Source: Ovis canadensis (lineage: Eukaryota; Chordata; Mammalia; Artiodactyla; Bovidae). Taken from it: a stretch of DNA of 64,000 nucleotides. The stretch is from the NCBI RefSeq assembly GCF_042477335.2, contig NC_091260.1:54393001-54457000 (forward strand), in the 5' to 3' direction. Below the pieces are notes generated by a model. The model saw nothing but the letters and a program-made list of their open reading frames with translations. It ran no database searches and was not told where the DNA came from. Below are positions 45,110 through 54,289 of this stretch, piece after piece. Position numbers and translations under genes: made by a program. The stretch's first letter is position 1. Each line of letters opens with the position of its first letter.

Positions 45110-45705
45110 GACTTTATTTTGGGGGACTCCAAAATCACTGCAGATGATGACTGCAGCCATGATATTAAAAGTCGCTTACTCCTTGGAAGGAAAGTTATGA
45201 CCAACCTAGACAGCATATTAAAAAACAGAGACATTCATTTGCCAACAAACGTCCATCTAGTCAAAACTATGGTTTTCCCAGTAGTCATGTATGGATGTGA
45301 GGTTGGACTATAAAGAAAACTGAGCACTGAAGAATTGATGCTTTTGAACCGTGGTGTTGGAGAAGACTCTTGAGAGTCCCTTGGACTGCAAGGAGATCCA
45401 ACCAGTCCATTCTAAAGGAGATCAGTCCTGGGTGTTCATTGGAGGGACTGATGTTGAAGCTGAAACTCCAATATTTTGGCCACCTGATGCAGAGACCTGA
45501 CTCATTTGAAAAGACCCTGATGCTGGGAAAGATTGAGGGCAGGAGGAGAAGGGGACGACAGAGGATGAGATGATAGGATGGCAACACCGACTCAATGGAC
45601 ATGAGTTTGAGTAAACTCCGGGAGTTGGTGATGGACAGGGAGGCCTGGTGTGCTGTAGTCCATGGGGTCACAGAGTTGGACATGACTGAGGGACTGAACT
45701 GAACT
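45110..45705 (+). mobile_element. 5'-truncated BovB with intact 3' end
   Basis: Sense C-terminal region (45119-45313, 45370-45573) to the GGACTGAACTGAACTAAA terminus. ACATG on both sides fits a short target duplication inside the LTR. Confidence 0.87.
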
Positions 45706-45719
45706 AAACATGGCAAAAA

Positions 45720-45833
45720 AACTTGATAGGTTAGGACTTGGGGAGAAACATCACTGCGTTACCCTCAATTTTTGGAGGCCTTGAGAGCAGCAAGGCCAAC
45801 AAAAAAAAAATAAAAAATAAAAAATAAAAAAAT
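45720..45833 (+). mobile_element. Short unidentified retrocopy with A-rich tail
   Basis: About 80 bp of unfamiliar sequence (GATAGGTTAGGACTTGGGG ... GAGAGCAGCAAGGCCAAC) followed by ~35 bp of A-rich tail. A perfect 14-bp target duplication AAACATGGCAAAAA flanks it at 45706-45719 and 45834-45847. This is the signature of L1-mediated retroposition of some transcript. It matches none of the SINEs in the window. Confidence 0.72.
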
Positions 45834-46205
45834 AAACATGGCAAAAAGACCTTTGCAGATATGATTAAGTTCAGGATCTTGAGATAGGGAGATTATCCTG
45901 GATTTTCTGGGTAGATCTAATATAACCACAAGAGTTCTTATAAAAGGAAGACAGAAATGTCTGACAGAAGGAGATTTGAAAATGCTTTGCTAGTAGCTTT
46001 GAAGAAAGGAAAGGGCCATGACCCAAGGAAAGCAGGCAAACTCTAGAAGCTGGAAAAGGCAAGGATGGATTCTCCGCTAGAGCCTGCAGAAGGAAAGTGG
46101 CCCTGTTAACAGTTTGATTTCAGCCCAGTGAGATTTCTGGACTACAGAATAATAACGTATCAATGTGTTATTTTAAGCCAGGAAGTCTGTGGTAATTTGC
46201 TGTAT

Positions 46206-46384
46206 GATGTGAATGTTCACCACAGGGTGTTCTCAGAGGACAGGGCACTCTGTTAAGCAGAGGGCAAGATGACCCATTTATGGATGTGGGTTAACCACTC
46301 TCCCCAGCCACCCTAGTGCTAGCTTGATGGGCCCATGTACAAAGTGTATGTTTAGTCATTTTATGCTCACATCTGATTTGTCAG
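46206..46384. other. Unassigned sequence
   Basis: Nothing recognised. Confidence 0.35.
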
Positions 46385-46502
46385 ATTAGCACTACTATTA
46401 TTCTTCCTAGTTTTTAAATGAGCAGACCAAGAAGTGAGGAGTTTAAGTAAATTGGCCAAAGTCATATAGTCAGTAAATAGCGGAGCCAGGATCTGAACCT
46501 AG
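46385..46502 (-). mobile_element. MIR SINE, antisense
   Basis: TTTAAATGAGCAGACCAAGAAG, GGCCAAAGTCATATAGTCAG and GGAGCCAGGATCTGAACC are antisense MIR words. Confidence 0.75.
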
Positions 46503-46507
46503 ATCAT

Positions 46508-46723
46508 GGGCTTCCCAGGTGGTGCTAGTAGTAAAGAAAGTGCCTGCCAATGCAGGAGATGTAAGAGAAGTGAGTTCGACCCCTGGGTCAGGAAGATCCC
46601 CTGGAGGAGGGCACGTCAACTCACTCCTGTATTCTTGCCTGGAGAATCCAATGACAGAGGAGCCTGGCAGGCTACAGTTCATAGGGTTGCAAAGAGTCAG
46701 ACACGACTGAAACGACTTAGCAT
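46508..46723 (+). mobile_element. Bov-tA SINE variant with an insertion in the head
   Basis: Head GGGCTTCCCAGGTGGTGCTA. AGATGTAAGAGAAGTGAGTTC lies between the two halves of the head. A similar insertion (GACCCAAGAGACGCAGG) occurs at 51333, so this is probably a subfamily. Confidence 0.82.
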
Positions 46724-46774
46724 GTACGCATCTGACTCTAGTACCCAATATGATAGTCACCAGCCATATACAGG

Positions 46775-46935
46775 TATTTAGATTTAAAGTAAGTAAAAAG
46801 TTTAGTTTTTGTCACACTAGCCACATTTCAAGTGCTCAACAGACGCATGTGGCTAGTGGCTGCCATTTGGAGAGTACAGATATAGAACATTTCTATCTTT
46901 GAAGAAAATTCTGTTGGGCAGTGTTGCTCTAGAGT
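46775..46935. mobile_element. Ancient DNA-transposon (MITE-like) remnant
   Basis: CTAGCCACATTTCAAGTGCTCAA, CATGTGGCTAGTGGCTGCC and ACAGATATAGAACATTTCTATC match a common mammalian non-autonomous DNA element. Family not assigned. Confidence 0.5.
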
Positions 46936-47279
46936 GTTGGCTCTAAACCAATACAACCTTCAGCATCTCTCATTAAGGATTATATCAAGTTCTAAATCAG
47001 GTTGCAATATGGATCAGACTCTTCCCCAGTTCCCTAAATAGCTATTCCCTGTGTCTGCCTGAGTTCTGCAGGTTGCTCGGATTCCAAAGAATGTTATTGA
47101 CATAACGAAACCCTTACAGTACTGGTGTTGGGTGTTGAGACTTTGCAGCAGATTACACATGCTAGAGTGTCAAAGTTGCACAGATGACTAAAATAGGTTG
47201 GCATTTGCTTATATGTCTGGTACTGTATCAGCTGGCAGTTGGAGGAGGGTGGAGGAAGATACCAAAGATATATATCATA
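46936..47279. other. Unassigned sequence
   Basis: Nothing recognised. Confidence 0.4.
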
Positions 47280-47820
47280 ACACCATTGTTCTCAGGAGAT
47301 AAAGGATATGGGATTAGACAGTAATACACAAACACTTATTTAGTGCCTACTATGTTCCTTCCAGGATCCTAGGCATTAGGAATTTAGAGGCAAATAAAAC
47401 AGACATAGGTTCCAACACTGTGGAACTTCTGTTCTTTGCTTGAGGAAAGAAAGACATTGAGTAAGAAATAGTAAGTCTGTTGTGTATCAGCTGGAGAAGG
47501 AAATGGCAACCCACTCCAGTGTTCTTGCCTGGAGAATCCCAGGGTCGGGGGAGCCTGGTGGGCTGCCGTCTATGGGGTCGCACAGAGTCGGACATGACTG
47601 AAGCGACTTAGTAGTAGCAGTAGTTGTGTATCAGGAAATGCAAAGTGTGGCATGCTTTGGGAGGAAATAACTAAAGAGCTGATAATATAAGTGCTCTAGT
47701 AGTTTATAAATAAGAAATAGCCATGTATACTAATAGGACATGTTCTTACTTTAGACCAGTGGGAATCTGTGTAAGATTTTCAGCAGGGTAGAGACATGTT
47801 GCATGGAGGTGTTCTAGGGA
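47280..47820 (-). mobile_element. L2-like remnant, antisense, split by Bov-A
   Basis: AACACTGTGGAACTTCTGTTC, GTAAGAAATAGTAAG and later CAGCAGGGTAGAGACATG loosely follow antisense L2. Confidence 0.4.
47491..47622 (+). mobile_element. Bov-A SINE monomer
   Basis: Bov-A unit with tail TAGTAGTAGCAGTA. Perfect 12-bp target duplication GTTGTGTATCAG at 47479-47490 and 47623-47634. Low divergence. Confidence 0.94.
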
Positions 47821-47824
47821 GGTG

Positions 47825-48000
47825 GTATGTTATAGAGGTTAGGCATCCTGGAGTCATGTTGGTCAAGATACAAATTCTGCCTCTACCACTGATGAACTTC
47901 AGGAACTCAGTTTTATCATCTTCAAATGGCATGAGCATAATAGTTCCTACCTCTTAGTTTTTTCTCTCATAGGTTTTTACAAAGAATAAATGTTTGCAAT
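47825..48000 (+). mobile_element. MIR SINE
   Basis: CAAATTCTGCCTCTACCACTG, AACTCAGTTTTATCATC and TTCCTACCTCTTAG follow MIR. Confidence 0.65.
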
Positions 48001-48029
48001 GTACCTTGATGTTTTTCTTACAATTACTA

Positions 48030-48165
48030 CTATCTTTTATTTATTTATTTTTTTGCTGCTCAAGGTCTTCATTGCAGCACAAGGGTTTTCTCTCATTGCT
48101 GTGCAGGTTTTTTAGTTGTGGCACATGGGCTTAGTTGACTTGAGGCATGTAGGATCTTAGCTCTC
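48030..48165 (-). mobile_element. CHR-type SINE fragment, antisense
   Basis: TTTATTTATTTATTTTTTTGCTGC tail and TTAGTTGTGGCACATGGGC middle. The head is missing where the next SINE starts. Confidence 0.72.
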
Positions 48166-48283
48166 CAGTGTTAGTGTTAGTCACTCAGTTGTACTGAACT
48201 CTTTGTGACCTGCCAGGCTCCTCTGTCCATGGGATTTCCCAGGCAAAAATACTGGAGCTGCCATTTCCTTCTCCAGAGGATAT
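48166..48283 (-). mobile_element. Bov-A fragment, antisense
   Basis: AGTCACTCAGTTGTACTGAAC to CATTTCCTTCTCCAGAGGAT with small deletions. Confidence 0.78.
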
Positions 48284-48614
48284 CCATCCGTTTATCCACC
48301 ATCCACCATCCACTGGCCAAAACTCAAGGAAAAACTTTAACTGGCTTCTACAGACTATCTTTTCACTCAACATATCTTTGAGACAACAGTTATTCCTCCA
48401 AAGGAGGTGAGGAGAGCAGAAGGAAAGGGAGGGCAGAGGAGAGAAGAAGGCGTGGGGAAGGAGGACTTTAGATGCTTCCTGGTCTTTCACCATCATACTG
48501 TCTAGGTACCTCCCATTTTATGCCATGTGGGGCTTGGTCTCCCTCCCCCCTTGCCACAAAAATACGTTCCCATCCTTCGGCTTATTTTTTATTGTAACAA
48601 GAGAGGGTGGTGGT
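48284..48614. other. Unassigned sequence
   Basis: Purine-rich patch at 48405-48465. No gene or repeat family recognised. Confidence 0.4.
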
Positions 48615-48845
48615 TGGAATAATAGCCAACACTCACAAAGTGCTTGCAATGGCCAGGCATCTAGGACACCGTGAAACTCTACCAACAACCTCCTGCTGTA
48701 GGTAGTACTTTCATCATCTCTATCTACAGAAGAGAAAAATGAGGCACAAAGAGGTTGTGGCTGAGGTGAGTTACGGCAGTGAGTGACAGAGCTGAGATCT
48801 GAAGCCAGTTGGGCCCAGCATCAGAGTCTTACTCATTATGCCGTA
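48615..48845 (-). mobile_element. MIR SINE, antisense
   Basis: CACTCACAAAGTGCTTGCAATGG, AATGAGGCACAAAGAGG and CAGAGCTGAGATCTGAAGCC are antisense MIR words. Near full length. Confidence 0.78.
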
Positions 48846-48865
48846 CTCCTCTTGGTATCCCTGTC

Positions 48866-49071
48866 AGTGTGGTCAGTTGTGTCCAACTCTCTGAGACCCC
48901 ATGGACAGTAGCCTGCCAGGCTCCTCTGTCCATGGAACTTTCCAGGCAAGAATATTGGGTTGCCATTTCCTCCTCCAGGGGATCTTCCAGACCCAGGGAT
49001 TGAACCCATGTCTCTTGCATCACCTGCATTGGCAGGCAAATTCTTTACCACTGTGCCACCTGGGCAGCCCT
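48866..49071 (-). mobile_element. Bov-tA SINE
   Basis: Antisense body and inverted head ending GTGCCACCTGGGCAGCCC. Confidence 0.85.
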
Positions 49072-49399
49072 GTCTTGGTATAGAGTTATTTTATATTATC
49101 TTTTCTGGCTGACATGTTTGTATTGTAAGAAACCCTTTTAGGATACCAGTTCTTGACTGAAAGATGTGAGGAAAGGCAATTAGATATATTTCAGGAGAGT
49201 AGTCCTCCTAGGTCCACCTTGTCTGCCAACTGACATTTCCTTCTTTGACCTCAGATGCCATTTAAGGTTTCTCATGATGACCCTGAGGTGCTACAGGTTC
49301 CTGAACTGCCTTCTGAATCATCCAAGAAGATTAAGCTGAGCACAGCTGGTTCATTCACTAAATAAGGTCTACCACCAGGCACCCAGTATTGGCACCCCA
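49072..49399. other. Unassigned sequence
   Basis: Nothing recognised. Confidence 0.4.
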
Positions 49400-49720
49400 C
49401 CTTCAACAAAGTGCAGTCTGATGGGGGGAAATACATATTAATCAAACAATTCTGTGACAAGGGCAACTAAGTACTGAACGCATAATAAGGGTCTGATCCA
49501 GCCAGGAGATCATGGAAGACTGAGGAGGGGTTGGCTGAGTGGAGACCTTGAAGCATGAGGATTAACTGGGTAAAGTGAGGTGGGGAGAACATTCTAGGCA
49601 AGAACATGATAGTCCTGGGGTGGGACAGAGCATGGTAAATATCAGGCTAAGGAAGCTGGAATGGAGAGACTCGGGAGTAAAACGGGGCAGGACCCTATAG
49701 TCCTTCCAATCCACCCCCCA
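49400..49720 (-). mobile_element. L2 remnant, antisense
   Basis: GGGCAACTAAGTACTGAACG, GAGACCTTGAAGCATGAGG and GGAGAACATTCTAGGCAAGAACA follow the antisense L2 consensus. Confidence 0.5.
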
Positions 49721-49744
49721 CCCATGTTCTCTGCCTGCCTTTTG

Positions 49745-50366
49745 TCTGTGGAAAACTTTAGTCAAAAAATAAGTTTAATCAGAGAAGTGAGACATACTAA
49801 AACAAAGTAAAACAGTCAAAGGAGATTAAACAATAGTAATGTCGTCATTAAGTATGCCAAGAAACTTTAACTTTTTCTCAAGGGCTATAGATAATATTCT
49901 CAGCTATATCCTATAAGCTGTCTTATAGATACCAAAACACCAGGTGGAGAAGTTAACTACATGATGACCAGACTGTCCCCAGGACAAGAGCTGCCACAAT
50001 ACCAAGAACTAGCCACAAAGAAATGGGAACAAATGGACCCTGGAACTGAAGATTAACTGCATACCTAAAACAACCGAGGTGATGCTGCTCAGACCACTGA
50101 TGACCAATTTGAAGGGGACTGTCAGAGAAGACTGTGCTGTTTCTGCATGTAGCAGCCCCAACCCCCCAATGTGTCTATAAAGTTCTCACCTCCTGCTCAT
50201 CAGGGTTGGGGGAGTCAGCCTTTGGACATATGCCCTTGCTCCCCACACCACCCCCCAGTTGCCAGCATCTGAAATAAAGCAAACTTTTCTTTCTACCAAG
50301 CTGACCTGTTTATTGGCTTTTGAGTAACAAGCAGCCAGACCCACATACTATTTCCGTTAACAGAAA
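49745..50366 (+). mobile_element. LTR-like element with TATA and poly(A) signals
   Basis: A/G-rich left part, TCTATAAAGTTCTC at about 50175, GAAATAAAGCAAAC at about 50272, then CTGTTTATTGGCTTTTGAGTAACAAGC and an end at CCGTTAACA. The order of TATA, AATAAA and a short U5-like tail fits a solo LTR in sense orientation. No target duplication found, and family unknown. Confidence 0.5.
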
Positions 50367-50520
50367 GAAGATACTGATGAGGTGGCAAGGTCAGACCACA
50401 CAGGGCTCGTAACTCATGTGGAACTTTTGATTTATCCTAAGAGGGAGGTGAAGCACAGAGGGGTTTGATCAGATTTGCGTTTTGAACCCATCAGTCTGTC
50501 TGAAGTGTGAAGGACTGTTG
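50367..50520 (-). mobile_element. L2 remnant, antisense
   Basis: AGGGCTCGTAACTCATGTGG and GAGGGGTTTGATCAGATTTG resemble antisense L2. It may be the continuation of 49400-49720, split by the LTR-like element. Confidence 0.45.
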
Positions 50521-50534
50521 TTTTATAGAAATGC

Positions 50535-50690
50535 TACTTCACTGAAACCCCACCACAATCCTGTGAGGATTATTGTTACTCCAGTCATACAGGTTTAAAA
50601 AGGCTAAACAATGTGCTCAAGTCATTCCACTACTAAATGACCTGGAAAAGGACCTGAGTCTTCTTGATTCCCAGCTGCTTCCAAAACTCC
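50535..50690 (-). mobile_element. MIR SINE, antisense
   Basis: ATCCTGTGAGGATTATTG, AATGTGCTCAAGTCATTCC and GACCTGAGTCTTCTTGATTCC are antisense MIR words. Confidence 0.65.
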
Positions 50691-51288
50691 TTCCTTAAAT
50701 AAACCCAAGTGGAGAGCAAGTTGAGGCCTTTCCTGGTGCCACACCTACCCTGATCTCTAGGAATAGTTACCAAAGAGAAAAGACATGCCCCCCTCTTTCC
50801 AGTCACCTGCCTGCTCATTGGGGTGCGCCCACAGTCCTCCTCTATCCTCAAATGCCTGCCAAGCAACCAAACACAAAACTGGCCAAAAAAGAACCTTGTT
50901 GGTCAGGTGATTAACACCTGTCTTCTCTCCGCCAGTTTTATTCAAGTAGCCTAGCAACTAATAGTGCAAATTTATCAAAGCAGTTACAGTCAGCACCTTG
51001 AAGGCTTGATTGCTCCCTTAAGTTCAAGGCAAATTACTTTTAAAATGCAGTTCTAATATCCTGAGCAGCAACACACTTGGAGCACAAATAACTTTTGCCT
51101 GGGGAAACATCTGCATTCTCAAAAACAATGACATTGACTTATCTCAAATATACTACACTTCTCTTTTTTGAAAAGAGTAAGAGGATAATACAGACAGGAT
51201 TTCAGAACCTGTTCTTTGTAGGAGGTATGGGGGGAGCAGGATTGGCATAAATAAGAACTGAGATATTATCTCTGCTCTGGCAGGAGAG
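50691..51288. other. Apparently single-copy sequence
   Basis: Nothing recognised. Minus-strand frames here (50633-50866, 50757-50957) have no known domain. Confidence 0.4.
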
Positions 51289-51445
51289 GGCTTCCCAGGT
51301 GGCCTAGTGGTAAAGAATCCGATTGCCAATGCAGGAGACCCAAGAGACGCAGGTAGGATCCCTAGGTCGGGAAGATTCCCCAGTGGCATCCCACTCCAGT
51401 AAACTTGCTTGGGAAATCCTGTGGACAGAGGGGCCACAGTCCAGA
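51289..51445 (+). mobile_element. Degraded Bov-tA SINE with head insertion
   Basis: Head GGGCTTCCCAGGTGGCCTAG, then GACCCAAGAGACGCAGGTAGG inserted in the head. The body is shortened and diverged. Confidence 0.72.
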
Positions 51446-51764
51446 GTAGGGAGGGGACTGAACACACAGACACCAAGCAGAGGGTCTGGGGGATGGGCGT
51501 AAACACCGTGAAGAAGAGGTGAAGTGCAGCACTTACGCACTGATGGAAGGCAGGAAAAGAGATAAGGTGGGAGAAATAGAAACAAACCGAAGCGGGATTG
51601 CAAGAGGAAAGAGAATGGTTGAAAACGCACAGGGAAAGTAGAGAGAAAACGGTGAGAAAGCAGAGGGAACAAAGACGCGCCTGCAGGGGGGGAAGAGTAC
51701 CCTCCTGTCCTGACCCTGACAGATTAGGCTGTCTTAGCAGACTGTTATGATCCCAACTCCCTGT
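51446..51764. other. Unassigned sequence
   Basis: Long minus-strand frames (51153-51767, 51304-51672) cross SINE and unique DNA. They read Leu/Ser/Pro-rich and are not supported as genes. Confidence 0.4.
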
Positions 51765-52145
51765 CACTCGACTCCAGCCAGACTAACTTCCTTGCCGCTC
51801 TTGAGCACTCCTGCCTTAGGGCCCTCCATTTGCTGTTCTTCCCGCAACCATCTACACCAGGTTTATCTCCTCACTTCCTGGGGCTCTCTCTACTCGACGG
51901 CGTCCCTAACCACACCCTAGTAAAGTAGCACCTCCCTCGCTCTCTAACTCCTACACTGCTTTATTCTTAAAGCTGCAATCAACCAGCCGACAGACTATTT
52001 GGCTATTGTCTGAATTTCACACCACCCGCCTCCCCGTTTCCCAGAAGGTAAATTCCGTATGAACAGGGACTTTGTTTTGCTCACTGCTCTATCTCCAGTA
52101 CCCAGAACGGGGCCTGACGCTTTGTGGAGGCTCCATACACGTCCT
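51765..52145 (+). mobile_element. LINE-2 (L2) 3' end
   Basis: CTTAGGGCCCTCCATTTGCTG, CTAACTCCTACACTGC, then GAACAGGGACTTTGTTTTGC and CCAGTACCCAGAACGGGGC follow the L2 3' consensus in sense orientation. Confidence 0.65.
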
Positions 52146-52205
52146 CGGAATCAAGGGAGTGGGCGCGGGTGAGAGAAAGGCAACCGGAAGAGATTAATTC
52201 GGAAG

Positions 52206-52275
52206 GGATAGCCGTCTATGGGGTCGCACAGAGTCGGACACGACTGAAGCGACTTAGCAGCAGCAGCAGCAGCTA
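52206..52275 (+). mobile_element. Bov-A SINE tail
   Basis: Only the last ~70 bp of Bov-A (GCCGTCTATGGGGTCGCACAG to the (CAG)n tail), about 0.5 kb upstream of the ZFR promoter. Confidence 0.88.
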
Positions 52276-52681
52276 ACGGAATAGCACACCTGCCATTCTT
52301 TTTCTCTTTCTCCCCTCCCCGTCTTTCCCTCTCCACTTCAAAGGCTAAGGACAAGAAGCAGGAATGAGAGAAATACGAAGAAAAAGAATCCAGATTAGTC
52401 CAGTTCAAATCCTGATGAAAAGTGCAAGGGTTGGAGAAGGGCTGAAAGGGAGAAAAACAAATGCACACGCAACAGTGAAAAGAAGTGAAAAGTAAGAAGA
52501 AAAGACTGGTAGACGTCACTCTCTCCACTCACTCTCTCTGACTCCTCCTCTCGGCTGGCCCGAGGCGATTCGCCTCGGTCACCAGCGCGGAGGAAGCCAG
52601 ACCCGCCTCTCTCGGAGAATGCCCACGGCCCGCCTCGGCTGAGGCCCGGCACGCGCCCGCCCGAGCCGCGAAGGCGGCGGG

Positions 52682-52700
52682 ACTACAGCTCCCAGGGTGC
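52682..52700 (+). promoter_or_regulatory. ZNF143/SBS-like site
   Basis: ACTACAGCTCCCAGGGTGC fits the ACTACANNTCCCAGNNTGC pattern bound by ZNF143 (with THAP11/HCF-1) in many housekeeping promoters. It lies about 125 bp upstream of the start codon. Confidence 0.7.
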
Positions 52701-52710
52701 CGCGCGCGGG

Positions 52711-52722
52711 CGCGCCTGCGCA
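52711..52722 (+). promoter_or_regulatory. NRF1-like site
   Basis: CGCGCCTGCGCA matches the palindromic NRF1 core GCGCNTGCGC. It is 10 bp downstream of the ZNF143-like site, a common pairing in CpG-island promoters. Confidence 0.65.
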
Positions 52723-52824
52723 GTGCAGCGGGAGGCGGCGGTCTGTTCTCCGCTGAGGAGGAGCGGGGCTGAGGAGGGAGGCAGCGGGTGAGAGTTCAGA
52801 GTTCAGCAGCAGCAGCCCGAGCCC

Positions 52825-52861
52825 ATGATTCCCATATGCCCTGTAGTTTCTTTCACCTATG
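52825..52861 (+). CDS. ZFR: ZFR coding exon 1 (start codon to splice donor)
   Basis: ATG at 52825 opens MIPICPVVSFTY plus the first base of a Val codon. The donor is G/GTGAGT with the intron starting at 52862. These residues match the N-terminus of human ZFR as I recall it, which fixes the frame and start. ZFR is a nuclear-cytoplasmic RNA-binding protein of about 1,070 residues, with three C2H2-type zinc fingers and a C-terminal DZF domain. It is linked to alternative splicing control and mRNA transport. Only the extreme N-terminus is here. The start context is weak (C at -3, A at +4). The exon's 5' limit is not determinable by eye. Confidence 0.93.
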
Positions 52862-53158
52862 GTGAGTATAATGTGCCCCTCCGGGGTCCCCGCCGGGCCC
52901 CTTCCCCGGCCCGGGGCGGCGGGGAGGCGCGGGGGTTGGGGCAGGCTCCGGGGAGGAGGCGGCGGCCGCCGCCACCCGGGCGTGCGAGTGAGTGAGGGAG
53001 TGCGAGGCGGGAGGGGGAGGCGGCGCGGCCGCGGCCCGGCGAGGGCGGCTTCTCACGGCGCCTCTCTCTCTCTCTCTCTACCCGTTCCCTCCCTCGGCGT
53101 CTCTGCCCCTCGGCGCCTCTTCTCCCGCCATGGGACCCGACTCTCCTTGCCGCCGCAG
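52862..53158 (+). other. ZFR: ZFR intron 1 (297 bp)
   Basis: Starts GTGAGT and ends CGCCGCAG. Phase 1 intron, extremely GC-rich, entirely inside the CpG island. It has a pyrimidine-rich CTCTCTCTCTCTCTCT tract at about 53063-53080. If retained, the exon 1 frame meets a stop near 52994. Confidence 0.9.
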
Positions 53159-53258
53159 TGCCCAGCCGGCTGGGGGAAGATGCCAAAATGGCGACCGGCA
53201 ACTACTTTGGATTCACCCACAGCGGGGCGGCGGCGGCGGCGGCTGCGGCCCAGTATAG
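53159..53258 (+). CDS. ZFR: ZFR coding exon 2
   Basis: 100 bp between AG at 53157-53158 and the donor AG/GTAACG at 53259. It completes the Val codon, then reads [22 protein letters not shown], eight alanines (five GCG, then GCT, GCG, GCC) and QY, ending two bases into a Ser codon (phase 2). The 37+100 nt join gives 45 codons plus 2 nt in frame. Met 23 (ATG at 53187) has a strong Kozak context (A at -3, G at +4), unlike the exon 1 ATG. The Ala/Gln/Tyr-rich low-complexity region of ZFR would continue in exon 3, outside the window. Confidence 0.95.
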
Positions 53259-54289
53259 GTAACGGCTCCCCGCTCTTTCCTTCCTCTCCTCCTGCCCCCC
53301 CTCCGCCGGGATCCCGCCGACGCGACACCCCCGCGCCCGCCCCCACTCCCTCCGCCCCCGGAGTCCCGGCCGGTGGCAGGCCAGGCCCACGGCCTCTCCC
53401 GGCCCGGGGCTGGAGCGAGGAGACGGCGAGGCTGGGGGCCGCGGAGGGCCGCCCGGGCCTTCGGCGGCCCCGCAGCTAAAATGGCCTCCCGCGGCTTCGG
53501 AGCCGCGCCGCCGCCCCCGCCCGGCGGGCTGGGGGAGGGAGCGGAGGCCGAGGTCCCCGCGGTCCCCCCGCCCCCGCGGGCCGGTCCCCATCTCCGATCC
53601 TCCTCCCAGTTGGGGATGGAGAGAGTGGGCGAGGGCTTCTCTGAGGGAGTGGGGGTCGCCCCGGCCCGCGCGCTGCCTCTCCTCGCCGGGTGTTCGGGCC
53701 CCCGAGCCCAGATAACGTGTCGTTTTCTCGGCGCCTTCTCCTGCGTCCCGTGATCTCACCTGGCTCTCCACCCGAGCCCCGCAAAACCAACTGCGGGTGT
53801 CATCGCATTCATTTGGTTGATTTAGTTTTCCCTGTGAGAGGAGAGGTAAACACACCAACCACCTGTGAATTGTGTAGCTGGTAGACTGGAAAAGATGCGC
53901 GAAGTTTCTAGTGCTGACAAATGAGTCCACTGCCTTGTTGCAGCTATTGTGATTAGGCTCCAGGTGGGCCAGTAATTCCCCTGGGTGGGTCTTTCTCCTC
54001 CCGAGAAATGAAAAGGGCTAGTGAGGTACAGAGTTAGTGAAATGCCCCATATGAAATCTCTACCTTAAGGGAAGTTCTAATTTCTGAAATGTCTGTAGTT
54101 CGTTATATATCTTCTCAAAAGAAAGAAAACTAGATTCTGTTACTTTTGAGTCATTCTGAGAGGCTCTAGATTCAGGCATACAGGGCTCCTAAGTGATGAA
54201 CTTTTTATATATAGAAAGATTATATTAGATATCTGTGTAGTAGGCAGTTTAAAACCTAGATAGTTTTCTCACGTCATTCATTTAAGGAG

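Larger units (their letters stand above)
45064..46205 (+). mobile_element. MaLR (MLT1-class) LTR split by BovB and a retrocopy
   Basis: The left piece is 45064-45109 (GGCAGAAGAATGACCC... CTCTTACATG) and the right piece is 45834-46205 (CATGGCAAAAAGACCTTTGCAGATATG ... TTTTAAGCCAGGAAG). Together they restore the usual order of an ancient MaLR LTR. Family name recalled. Confidence 0.65.
52600..53800 (+). promoter_or_regulatory. ZFR: CpG-island promoter of ZFR
   Basis: The base composition jumps to very GC- and CpG-rich from about 52.55 to 53.75 kb, with no repeats. No TATA box is visible near the likely start, and the island contains the ZFR start codon. This is the layout of a broad, housekeeping-type mammalian promoter. 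Transcription probably starts between about 52720 and 52790. The position is inferred. Confidence 0.85.

Noticed and set aside
51153..51767. 204-codon minus-strand ORF upstream of ZFR as a divergent gene
   Set aside because: It crosses a degraded Bov-tA body (including SINE-derived words such as PGKPSPA) and unique DNA, with no domain and no promoter-like sequence at its start.
53063..53082. CT repeat as a microsatellite of interest
   Set aside because: Short and inside intron 1, where a pyrimidine tract is expected upstream of the acceptor.
53202..53930. 242-codon minus-strand ORF, and other long ORFs in the CpG island
   Set aside because: GC-rich DNA lacks stop codons, so long frames arise by chance. 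They overlap ZFR exon 2 and intron 2 in antisense, with Arg/Gly/Pro-rich low-complexity content.
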